The translations under genes and the position numbers were made by a program. The notes under the pieces are model-generated. The model was not told where the DNA came from. It ran no database searches and saw only the letters and a program-made list of their open reading frames with translations. Of a stretch of DNA of 64,000 bases, positions 1 through 6,554 are shown one piece after another. Numbering within the stretch: position 1 is the stretch's first letter; the number at the start of each line of letters is the position of its first letter. This DNA is from Mesobacillus subterraneus (lineage in GTDB: Bacteria > Bacillota > Bacilli > Bacillales > Cytobacillaceae): positions 1 to 64,000 of the forward strand of contig NZ_RSFW01000002.1 in assembly GCF_003937825.1 (NCBI RefSeq), read 5' to 3'.

Positions 1-15
1 CGAGGACTTAACCAA
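1..15 (+). rRNA. 3' end of 23S rRNA (partial)
   Basis: The first bases (CGAGGACTTAACCA) match the conserved 3' terminus of Bacillus 23S rRNA. Almost the whole gene lies before the window. The call rests on this tail and on the 5S gene that follows in the normal rRNA operon order. The exact 3' end is uncertain by a base or two. Confidence 0.75.
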
Positions 16-111
16 ATTGATCATTCGTTCTTCTAATTCTTCTTACACATTATCTAGTTTTGAGGGAATAAAGTTTTTTGCGAAAGCAAAATAACTTTCC
101 TAAATTTCCTC

Positions 112-139
112 TTGCAAAATGCATAAAAGACAGTATAAT
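112..139 (+). promoter_or_regulatory. possible SigA promoter between 23S and 5S
   Basis: TTGCAA (112-117), a 16-base spacer and a perfect TATAAT (134-139) lie just ahead of the 5S gene. The start would fall near 146, about 16 bases before mature 5S. It could give the 5S-tRNA segment its own transcription. An inverted repeat (AAAGACA ... TGTCTTT, about 126-152) overlaps it and could instead be a processing stem. Confidence 0.4.
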
Positions 140-161
140 AGATATTGTCTTTAAAAAAATG

Positions 162-278
<117 letters not shown>

Positions 279-342
279 GGATGCATACCATCCTGTTTTC
301 AAAGATAAGGATCGTGTATCCAGGTCGGAGAAATCATATTAT

Positions 343-417
343 TCCGCAGTAGCTCAGTGGTAGAGCACTCGGCTGTTAACCGAGCGGTCGTAGGTTCGAA
401 TCCTACCTGCGGAGCCA
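343..417 (+). tRNA. tRNA-Asn(GTT)
   Basis: Full cloverleaf with acceptor TCCGCAG/CTGCGGA, T-arm GGTTCGAATCC and encoded CCA. The anticodon loop reads CTGTTAA. First tRNA after 5S, as in the B. subtilis rrn-linked arrays that begin Asn-Ser-Glu. Confidence 0.97.
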
Positions 418-421
418 ATTT

Positions 422-513
422 GGAGAGCTGTCCGAGAGGTCGAAGGAGCACGATTGGAAATCGTGTAGACGGTCAACGCTGTCTCAAGGGTTCGAATCCC
501 TTGCTCTCCGCCA
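422..513 (+). tRNA. tRNA-Ser(GGA)
   Basis: Class II tRNA with a long variable arm, anticodon GGA in the loop between ACGAT and ATCGT, and encoded CCA. Acceptor GGAGAGC pairs with GCTCTCC. Confidence 0.97.
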
Positions 514-529
514 TTTAAACTATAAATAC

Positions 530-601
530 GGCCCCTTGGTCAAGCGGTTAAGACACCGCCCTTTCACGGCGGTAACACGGGTTCGAATCCCGTAGGGGTC
601 A
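530..601 (+). tRNA. tRNA-Glu(TTC), CCA not encoded
   Basis: Acceptor GGCCCCT pairs with AGGGGTC, and the anticodon is TTC within CCTTTCACGG. After the discriminator A the genome reads CTT rather than CCA, so the 3' end must be added after processing. Confidence 0.95.
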
Positions 602-608
602 CTTAAAC

Positions 609-684
609 GGAGGATTAGCTCAGCTGGGAGAGCATCTGCCTTACAAGCAGAGGGTCGGCGGTTCGATCCCGTCATCCTCCACCA
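609..684 (+). tRNA. tRNA-Val(TAC)
   Basis: Acceptor GGAGGAT pairs with ATCCTCC. The anticodon loop contains TAC (CTTACAA) and CCA is encoded. Standard cloverleaf. Confidence 0.97.
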
Positions 685-705
685 TAAATTCTTCATTATT
701 ACCGT

Positions 706-779
<74 letters not shown>

Positions 780-790
780 TCAAGCAAGTT

Positions 791-815
791 CTTTTCAAGT
801 ACTGCACTTGAAAAG
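791..815 (+). other. perfect hairpin between tRNA-fMet and tRNA-Asp
   Basis: A 10-bp perfect stem (CTTTTCAAGT/ACTTGAAAAG) encloses a 5-base loop in the spacer between two tRNAs. No T-run of terminator quality follows (ACTTTGG), so a role as a processing signal seems more likely than termination. Function inferred only. Confidence 0.6.
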
Positions 816-820
816 ACTTT

Positions 821-896
821 GGTCCCGTGGTGTAGCGGTTAACATGCCTGCCTGTCACGCAGGAGATCGCCGGTTCGATCCCGGTCGGGACCGCCA
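821..896 (+). tRNA. tRNA-Asp(GTC)
   Basis: Acceptor GGTCCCG pairs with CGGGACC. The anticodon GTC lies in CCTGTCACG and CCA is encoded. Confidence 0.97.
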
Positions 897-901
897 TTTG
901 T

Positions 902-977
902 GGCTCAGTAGCTCAGTCGGTAGAGCAAAGGACTGAAAATCCTTGTGTCGGCGGTTCGATTCCGTCCTGAGCCACCA
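902..977 (+). tRNA. tRNA-Phe(GAA)
   Basis: Acceptor GGCTCAG pairs with CTGAGCC. The anticodon loop is CTGAAAA, giving GAA, and CCA is encoded. A 70-base spacer without a tRNA follows, where tRNA-Thr sits in the homologous B. subtilis array as I recall it. Confidence 0.97.
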
Positions 978-1047
978 TTTATACAAGACCTGATTATTCA
1001 GGAAACAAAATTAATGGGTTTTTAAACATTGGTTCTCATGTTATAAT

Positions 1048-1132
1048 GGAGGGGTAGCGAAGTGGCTAAACGCGGCGGACTGTAAATCCGCTCCCTCAGG
1101 GTTCGGCGGTTCGAATCCGTCCCCCTCCACCA
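1048..1132 (+). tRNA. tRNA-Tyr(GTA)
   Basis: Class II tRNA with a long variable arm, anticodon GTA (CTGTAAA loop) and encoded CCA. Acceptor GGAGGGG pairs with CCCCTCC. Confidence 0.97.
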
Positions 1133-1140
1133 TTTAACAC

Positions 1141-1214
1141 AGGGGTATAGTTTAAAGGTAGAACGAAGGTCTCCAAAACCTTTGGTGTGGGTTCGATTCC
1201 TACTACCCCTGCCA
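1141..1214 (+). tRNA. tRNA-Trp(CCA)
   Basis: Acceptor AGGGGTA pairs with TACCCCT. The anticodon loop CTCCAAA gives CCA, discriminator G is followed by the encoded CCA end. Confidence 0.97.
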
Positions 1215-1224
1215 ATTTTATTAT

Positions 1225-1301
1225 GGCGATTGTGGCGAAGTGGTTAACGCATCGGATTGTGGTTCCGACATTCGTGGGTTCGATTCCCATCAGTCGCCCC
1301 A
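1225..1301 (+). tRNA. tRNA-His(GTG)
   Basis: Anticodon GTG (TTGTGGT loop). An extra 5' G before the acceptor, typical of histidine tRNA, precedes GCGATTG. CCA is encoded. Confidence 0.96.
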
Positions 1302-1340
1302 TTTTAATCACCCATTCAATAGTGATTGAATACAATATAT

Positions 1341-1415
1341 TGGGCTATAGCCAAGCGGTAAGGCAACGGACTTTGACTCCGTCATGCGTTGGTTCGAATC
1401 CAGCTAGCCCAGCCA
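1341..1415 (+). tRNA. tRNA-Gln(TTG)
   Basis: Acceptor TGGGCTA pairs with TAGCCCA. The anticodon loop CTTTGAC gives TTG, and CCA is encoded. Confidence 0.97.
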
Positions 1416-1420
1416 TTTTT

Positions 1421-1495
1421 GCGGAAGTAGTTCAGTGGTAGAATACAACCTTGCCAAGGTTGGGGTCGCGGGTTCGAATCCCGTCTTCCGCTCCA
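1421..1495 (+). tRNA. tRNA-Gly(GCC)
   Basis: Acceptor GCGGAAG pairs with CTTCCGC. The anticodon loop TTGCCAA gives GCC, and CCA is encoded. Confidence 0.97.
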
Positions 1496-1504
1496 AAAAT
1501 ATAT

Positions 1505-1579
1505 GGCGGCATAGCCAAGTGGTAAGGCAAAGGTCTGCAAAACCTTTATTCACCGGTTCAAATCCGGTTGCCGCCTCCA
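1505..1579 (+). tRNA. tRNA-Cys(GCA)
   Basis: Acceptor GGCGGCA pairs with TGCCGCC. The anticodon loop CTGCAAA gives GCA, and CCA is encoded. Confidence 0.97.
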
Positions 1580-1620
1580 CTAACTCATTAGTGGCAAAAG
1601 CAATACTGAAATCTTCATAT

Positions 1621-1705
1621 GCCGGTGTGGCGGAATTGGCAGACGCGCACGACTCAAAATCGTGTTCCTTCTGGAGTGTCGGTTCGACCCCGACCACCGG
1701 TACCA
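1621..1705 (+). tRNA. tRNA-Leu(CAA)
   Basis: Class II tRNA. The stem CACGA/TCGTG encloses loop CTCAAAA, giving anticodon CAA. Acceptor GCCGGTG pairs with CACCGGT by a final G-T, and CCA is encoded. Confidence 0.95.
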
Positions 1706-1757
1706 CTTTTATTATAAACAGGATATCCTGTTTTCTTTATTTCATAGAGATATGTAT

Positions 1758-1831
1758 GCGGGTGTAGTTTAGTGGTAAAACCTCAGCCTTCCAAGCTGAT
1801 GATGAGGGTTCGATTCCCTTCACCCGCTCCA
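1758..1831 (+). tRNA. tRNA-Gly(TCC)
   Basis: Acceptor GCGGGTG pairs with CACCCGC. The anticodon loop CTTCCAA gives TCC, and CCA is encoded. Last tRNA of the array, 16 bases before the terminator. Confidence 0.96.
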
Positions 1832-1847
1832 TACATATGTGACTTAG

Positions 1848-1888
1848 CGCAGTCTTTCGTTTCTGGAAAACGAATTACTGCGTTTTTT
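1848..1888 (+). terminator. terminator of the rRNA-tRNA operon
   Basis: A long stem (CGCAGT...TTCGTTT with AAACGAA...ACTGCG, small internal mismatches, loop about CTGG) is followed by TTTTTT. It closes the tRNA array. Confidence 0.9.
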
Positions 1889-1925
1889 ATTTTTGTCTTG
1901 AAGGTGTAAGAAGAAATGGGATGCA

Positions 1926-2594
1926 TTAGCATCCCGCAATTCGATACGATGCTGATCCTCCGTGTATCTGAAGGAACATGTTCATCAGCGACTCGGTCAT
2001 TTTCTCTTTGCTCTCTGGCGTACTTGAAGGTCTTAGGTACACAATCTGAAGGGCATTTGATGTTTCTTCCGTAACGGCCGTTCTCTCCGAATCGACGAAG
2101 GGGCTGCCAAAGGGTCCTTGGTGATCAGCCGAGATGATTAAGTTAGCAAGGTTATTCGTCCTCCCATTAAGTCCCATATATTCTTCACTATCTTCGCCCA
2201 GTTTAATTGTTAGGCTGCCACTTAGCTTGTCGCTGTCATAAACCCCGATGGGAACCTGGTATTCAAGCGAAAAGAAGTTGTTCAAGTCAATCGCACTATG
2301 TATTGGCTGCAAATAATTTTGCTTGGCGACCCTGCGATAAAGTGCTTCTGCAGAATGTCTATAACGGTTTGGGTCCTTTCCAGTGGTTTTGAATATGCTT
2401 CGCCATTCTTTGATTCCCTCGAGGTCTGTCACATTCTTTTCTAAAAGATCAAAGTAGATCGATTCCTGGAAAAGTTGCAGACGGCCCTTCAACATTTGCG
2501 GGGATACACCGACCATAATATTCTTATATTCAATCACTCCGACGGAAAAACCGGGAACTAAATCGCAAAACGCCCGGTCAACTTGAATTTCCAT
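1926..2594 (-). CDS. B3/4 (tRNA-synthetase-like) domain protein
   Basis: The 222-residue product resembles stand-alone proteins carrying the B3/B4 domain found in the beta subunit of phenylalanyl-tRNA synthetase. In that enzyme the domain takes part in tRNA binding and editing; the role of the free form is not known to me. Residues such as KDPNRYRHSAEAL and the C-terminal GPFGSPF...D segment fit the fold. The ATG at 2594 is chosen because GGAGGTGG lies about six bases before it; an in-frame ATG at 2633 lacks a good site. It diverges from queG. A hairpin (GGGATGC/GCATCCC) overlaps its stop. Confidence 0.7.
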   Translation of the reverse strand: MEIQVDRAFCDLVPGFSVGVIEYKNIMVGVSPQMLKGRLQLFQESIYFDLLEKNVTDLEGIKEWRSIFKTTGKDPNRYRHSAEALYRRVAKQNYLQPIHSAIDLNNFFSLEYQVPIGVYDSDKLSGSLTIKLGEDSEEYMGLNGRTNNLANLIISADHQGPFGSPFVDSERTAVTEETSNALQIVYLRPSSTPESKEKMTESLMNMFLQIHGGSASYRIAGC

Positions 2595-2702
2595 TGATTC
2601 CACCTCCAAAACTGCTTTAAAATAGTTTATCATAAAAGTAATTTGCTTTTAAATTTACGTGTTCGCTGATTGATAGATATAAAATAGAAAGGAGGATGCT
2701 TT

Positions 2703-3860
2703 ATGGATATGGCAGCTTTAAAACAGGATATTATAGCCTACAGCAAAACGATCGGCATAGATAAAATTGGGTTTGCTGCGCCGGACGCCTTTGAAGAGAT
2801 GAAAGTGCGGCTATACAGGCAGCAGGAGCTAAATTACCAATCAGGCTTTGAGGAAAAGGATATTGAGAAGAGAACGGAGCCATCCTTAATTTTTGATCGC
2901 CCTAAATCGATTATTTCCATTGCTCTTGCCTACCCATCCAAGATGAAGACCTCGGTTGTCAGCAAGAAGGGCGAAAGAAGAGGGATTTTTTGCAGGGCAT
3001 CATGGGGCACTGATTACCATGCAGTTCTCAGGGACAGGCTGCGAAAGCTCGAAGAATATATCGCCGGAAAAGTTTCAGGTGCAATATTCAAGTCGATGGT
3101 CGATACGGGTGAACTGGTTGACAGAGCAGTGGCTGAACGTGCAGGTATCGGCTGGAGCGGAAAGAATTGTTCCATCATCACGCCTGAATTTGGGTCATAT
3201 GTCTATTTAGGTGAAATGATAACAAATATACCGTTCGAACCGGATACTCCTATGGAGGACCGCTGTGGCAGCTGCAATAAATGTGTAGACGTTTGTCCAA
3301 CAGGGGCTCTTGTGCAGGGCGGACAGCTTGATGCACAAAAGTGCATTGCTTTTGTGACACAAACAAAGGGCTTTCTGGCGGATGAGTTCAGGGATAAGCT
3401 GGGCAACCGTTTATATGGCTGTGATACTTGTCAGACAATCTGCCCGGAGAACAAGGGAAAAGACTTTCATCTTCATGCAGAAATGGAGCCCGATCCTGAA
3501 ATTGCAAAACCTCTTTTGAAGCCCTTGCTTACAATCAGCAATCGTGACTTTAAGGAAAGGTTTGGGCATGTATCTGGATCATGGAGAGGGAAAAAGCCAA
3601 TTCAGCGGAACGCCATTATTGCTCTTGCGCATTATAAAGATGATACGGCTATCCCTGAACTGATCACTATCCTGAAGGAGGATCCAAGACCGGTGCTGAG
3701 GGGAACCACTGCATGGGCACTGGGAAAAATCGGCGGCAGAGATGCGCTGGAAGCGTTGAATCGTGCGTCGAAGGTGGAAAAGGATGCAGAAGTTTTAGAG
3801 GAAATCAGCAAGGGACTTGAATTCTTCAAGAACGATTCCGAAACGAATATACATGTTTAA
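2703..3860 (+). CDS. queG: epoxyqueuosine reductase
   Basis: The 385-residue cobalamin-dependent iron-sulfur enzyme reduces epoxyqueuosine to queuosine at tRNA position 34, the last step of queuosine synthesis. Two 4Fe-4S clusters are visible: CGSCNKCVDVCP (about residues 188-199) and CDTCQTICP (about 239-247). The C-terminal third is HEAT-like, as in the Bacillus form. AAAGGAGG stands seven bases before the ATG. The B. subtilis orthologue is yhbA, also followed by yhbB and cspR/trmL, and the same order is seen here. Confidence 0.95.
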   Translation: MDMAALKQDIIAYSKTIGIDKIGFAAPDAFEEMKVRLYRQQELNYQSGFEEKDIEKRTEPSLIFDRPKSIISIALAYPSKMKTSVVSKKGERRGIFCRASWGTDYHAVLRDRLRKLEEYIAGKVSGAIFKSMVDTGELVDRAVAERAGIGWSGKNCSIITPEFGSYVYLGEMITNIPFEPDTPMEDRCGSCNKCVDVCPTGALVQGGQLDAQKCIAFVTQTKGFLADEFRDKLGNRLYGCDTCQTICPENKGKDFHLHAEMEPDPEIAKPLLKPLLTISNRDFKERFGHVSGSWRGKKPIQRNAIIALAHYKDDTAIPELITILKEDPRPVLRGTTAWALGKIGGRDALEALNRASKVEKDAEVLEEISKGLEFFKNDSETNIHV

Positions 3861-3892
3861 CAAGAATGGATCAGGAGGTCCATTCTTTTTTT
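3861..3892 (+). terminator. terminator after queG
   Basis: AAGAATGGA and TCCATTCTT form a 9-bp stem around an 8-base loop, followed by a run of T. Separates queG from yhbB. Confidence 0.85.
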
Positions 3893-3946
3893 ACGGCTTA
3901 AAATCAATCTCTTCTCATAAATATGATGATGAAGGGAGAGATGAAC

Positions 3947-4837
3947 ATGCGTGAACAACTGCAGGAGCTGCTGGAGCAGCGTGTCCTTCAATGTGTATCG
4001 ATGCCCCGGAATCAGCTGCACGAATGTCCAGGAATTGAGTTGAAAAAGCAGAGTTGTGCAAAGAGGTCTGCTGAAATAGTAAAAGCAAAGGCGAATGGAA
4101 GGATCAAGAGGAAGTTTGAAAATCAGGAAAATGAGTCTGTTTTATACGAGGTTCATTTTCAGTACTTGATCAAGCAGCGCGGCTTGTTTTATATGGAAGA
4201 GGAAGTTGAAAAAAGGCAGGTAGAGTTTTACAAAGGAATTCTGGTGAGTGATGAAAAACTTAACGAGATAGATGGTCCCAGGGAGGATGTAGAAGACATC
4301 CCTGTTTTCTCCGGACATGAAGAGGGCCAGGAGCGGAAAGGGTTCAGGTATGACAGGATGAAAGCCGTCCAATATGCGGAGAGGTGGTGGAATGATTTCA
4401 ACCCGGCATATAAGAAGTTCGAGGTTGATTGCACGAATTATATATCCCAGTGTCTGCACGCCGGAGGGGGCCCGATGCGGGGATATCCTAACCGCAGCAA
4501 TGGGTGGTGGATGCAGAACAACAATTGGAGCTTCAGCTGGACTGTCGCCAATGCGATGAGGTGGTATCTGCCAGGCTCGAAATTTGGGTTGAGAGGGCGT
4601 GCGGTTGACAGTGCAGAACAGCTGAAGCTCGGTGACGTCATCTGTTATGATTTTCAGGGGGATGGACGTTTTGATCATACAACGATCGTTACCGGTCATG
4701 ACGGGAACGGGATGCCGCTTGTCAACGCGCATACCTATAACAGCCGCATGAGATACTGGGCTTATGAGGACTCTACCGCCTATACCCCGAATATAAAATA
4801 TAAGTTCATTACAATCACAGATGATTCGGATGCTTAA
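3947..4837 (+). CDS. yhbB: putative amidase-domain protein (YhbB-like)
   Basis: The 296-residue protein has a charged N-terminal half and a C-terminal putative amidase domain (Amidase_6 type, papain-like fold). The likely nucleophile is the Cys of DCTNYISQ, with the His of FDHTTIVTGHD and the following NAHTYN as partners. Related proteins are thought to act on peptidoglycan or on amides, but the substrate is unknown. No signal peptide is evident. Several ATGs lie in a row; 3947 has AAGGGAG about eight bases ahead, better than 3923 or 3941. Synteny with queG and trmL matches B. subtilis. Confidence 0.8.
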   Translation: MREQLQELLEQRVLQCVSMPRNQLHECPGIELKKQSCAKRSAEIVKAKANGRIKRKFENQENESVLYEVHFQYLIKQRGLFYMEEEVEKRQVEFYKGILVSDEKLNEIDGPREDVEDIPVFSGHEEGQERKGFRYDRMKAVQYAERWWNDFNPAYKKFEVDCTNYISQCLHAGGGPMRGYPNRSNGWWMQNNNWSFSWTVANAMRWYLPGSKFGLRGRAVDSAEQLKLGDVICYDFQGDGRFDHTTIVTGHDGNGMPLVNAHTYNSRMRYWAYEDSTAYTPNIKYKFITITDDSDA

Positions 4838-4913
4838 TTAAAAGTACCGATTTCTTTTGTCGTGCCGAAGCTGAGTGGTATAATGGCTATAGTTTTTATT
4901 AGAGGTGAAAGTC

Positions 4914-5402
4914 ATGGCATTGCATGTAGTTTTATACCAGCCCCTGATTCCTGCAAACACCGGCAACATCGCCCGCACCTGCGCGGGAACAGATACCGAG
5001 CTTCATTTAATTAAGCCATTGGGATTCTCTACAGACGATAAAATGTTGAAGAGGGCCGGACTTGATTACTGGGAGCACGTGAAGATCCATTATCATGACT
5101 CGCTTGAGGATTTCTATGAAAATAATGCAGGCGGGGAATTCTTCTATGTGACGAAATTTGGGCAAAAAGCACCTTCCGAATTTGATTACAGTGAGACTGA
5201 AAAAGATTTCTTCTTTATTTTTGGCCGGGAAACAACCGGACTGCCAAAAGAAGTGATTGAAGCAAATATGGACAGATGCCTGAGGCTGCCGATGAATGAG
5301 AATATCCGTTCATTGAATCTGTCGAATACAGCGGCAATCTTAATTTATGAAGCGCTGAGGCAGCAGGATTACAGTGATTTGCGAAAAAACTGGGAGACCT
5401 GA
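4914..5402 (+). CDS. trmL: tRNA (cytidine/uridine-34-2'-O)-methyltransferase
   Basis: The 162-residue SPOUT methyltransferase methylates the ribose of the wobble base in tRNA-Leu isoacceptors using S-adenosylmethionine. Family marks are NTGNIARTCAGT near the N terminus, LFGRETTGLP-like FIFGRETTGLP in the middle and the knot segment LRLPMNENIRSLNLSNTAAI at the end. An in-frame GTG at 4905 is part of the ribosome binding site AGAGGTG, so the ATG at 4914 is used. It corresponds to B. subtilis cspR. The terminator begins just before its stop. Confidence 0.94.
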   Translation: MALHVVLYQPLIPANTGNIARTCAGTDTELHLIKPLGFSTDDKMLKRAGLDYWEHVKIHYHDSLEDFYENNAGGEFFYVTKFGQKAPSEFDYSETEKDFFFIFGRETTGLPKEVIEANMDRCLRLPMNENIRSLNLSNTAAILIYEALRQQDYSDLRKNWET

Positions 5403-5418
5403 TCAGGGGTCTCCTTTT
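5393..5418 (+). terminator. terminator of trmL
   Basis: GGAGACC and GGTCTCC form a stem around TGATCAG and TTTT follows. The stop codon TGA of trmL lies inside the loop. Confidence 0.8.
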
Positions 5419-5479
5419 GGTGTTTTTCACAATAGAGTGAAAATGGACCAAACCACAATTGCAGAGGAGATGATTTCAA

Positions 5480-6229
5480 ATGAACCCGGTAATTGAAACG
5501 ATTTTACAGCATCGCTCCATCAGACGTTTTAAAGAAAAGAAGCTTGATCGTGAGAAGATTGAAATGATTGTGAAAAGTGCACAGGCCGCGTCTACCTCGA
5601 GCTTCATTCAAGCTTATTCAATCATTGGAGTCACCAATCAAGCTAAGAAGGACAAGCTTGCGGAATTAGCGGGAAACCAGGCATATGTAGCGGCAAATGG
5701 CCACTTCTTTGTTTTTTGTGCTGACCTTCACCGCCATAAGGTGATTGGCGAAATGGAAAAGGAAAACCTGGATGAGTCGATAGAAAGTACAGAGAAATTC
5801 ATGGTGGCACTCATTGATGCTGCCCTGGCTGCTCAAAATGCAGCACTTGCTGCCGAATCGATGGGATTGGGGATTTGCTATATCGGCGGAATCCGGAACG
5901 ACCTGAAGGGTGTAAAAGAGCTATTGAAGACACCTGAATATGTAGTGCCTCTTTTTGGACTGGCAGTAGGCTATCCTGATCAGGAGACCGATCTCAAGCC
6001 GCGGCTGCCGCTTGAGCATGTCTATATGGAAAACGAGTATCAGCAGGATCGCCAGAAATTCGAGGAACAGCTGAAAGATTACAATGAAACAACCTCTGAT
6101 TATTACCGTGAAAGAACTGGCGGGAAGAGGGCTGATACCTGGACAGGACAAATGGCCGGGATGCTTGGCAGGAAATCACGCATGTACATGAAGGAGTTCA
6201 TTGAGGAGCAACATTTGAATAAAAAGTAA
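5480..6229 (+). CDS. nfrA: FMN-dependent NADPH oxidoreductase (nitroreductase family)
   Basis: The 249-residue protein has the length and sequence of B. subtilis NfrA1. These enzymes bind FMN, use NADPH and reduce flavins, nitroaromatics or quinones. The FMN-binding start HRSIRRF, the AASTSSFIQAYSI segment and the late GLGICYIGGIRND block are all present. GAGGAG lies about eight bases before the ATG. It stands alone between two terminators. Confidence 0.88.
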   Translation: MNPVIETILQHRSIRRFKEKKLDREKIEMIVKSAQAASTSSFIQAYSIIGVTNQAKKDKLAELAGNQAYVAANGHFFVFCADLHRHKVIGEMEKENLDESIESTEKFMVALIDAALAAQNAALAAESMGLGICYIGGIRNDLKGVKELLKTPEYVVPLFGLAVGYPDQETDLKPRLPLEHVYMENEYQQDRQKFEEQLKDYNETTSDYYRERTGGKRADTWTGQMAGMLGRKSRMYMKEFIEEQHLNKK

Positions 6230-6260
6230 AAAAGCTGCCAATTGGCAGCTTTTTATTTTT
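6228..6260. terminator. bidirectional terminator
   Basis: AAAAGCTGCC and GGCAGCTTTT form a 10-bp stem around AATT, with T-runs on both strands. It serves the nitroreductase gene on + and the small membrane protein on -, whose stop codon overlaps it. Confidence 0.9.
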
Positions 6261-6348
6261 TGTTTACGCCCGGCTTATCTTCGTATCCTGCAGTGAAAAT
6301 GACAGATAAGAATGCAATCGTAACGCCAATGATTAGTAGCAGTTTCAT
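6253..6348 (-). CDS. small single-span membrane protein (31 aa)
   Basis: A 32-codon frame encodes a hydrophobic stretch (residues 3-20, LLLIIGVTIAFLSVIFTA) followed by a short polar tail GYEDKPGVNKK. GGGAGG stands nine or ten bases before the ATG, and the frame ends in a good terminator. I do not recognise the family. The combination of ribosome site, membrane helix and terminator supports a real gene; many Bacillus genomes carry such tiny membrane proteins. Confidence 0.65.
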   Translation of the reverse strand: MKLLLIIGVTIAFLSVIFTAGYEDKPGVNKK

Positions 6349-6484
6349 ATATGTAAGCCTCCCTTTTTATGCGATTTTGTCCATATAGGTTTTATTATAG
6401 CCTATTATTTCGAAACTGTGAAGGAGAGCGCTGTTTTTTGCCTGAGGAATTAAAAAAGGACAATCAAGGGGATTGAACGATTAC

Positions 6485-6513
6485 GCATGTTCAAATTGTT
6501 TGCTGCATAGAAT
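6485..6513 (+). promoter_or_regulatory. SigE-type promoter of prkA
   Basis: GCATGTT (6485-6491), a 14-base spacer and CATAGAAT (6506-6513) fit the mother-cell sigma-E pattern (KHATATT, 14-15, CATACAAT) with one mismatch in each box. It lies about 42 bases before the prkA start. B. subtilis prkA is known to be sporulation-controlled. Confidence 0.6.
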
Positions 6514-6554
6514 TTATTAATCGTCTCTTGATAACGCTACATGGGGAGGTCCAT

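Noticed and set aside
1042-1047. TATAAT just before tRNA-Tyr as a promoter
   Set aside because: It touches the first base of the mature tRNA, so transcription would start inside the gene; no suitable -35 either.
1096-1706. Reading frames of 79-110 codons across the tRNA genes
   Set aside because: They lie wholly on clear tRNA genes on either strand.
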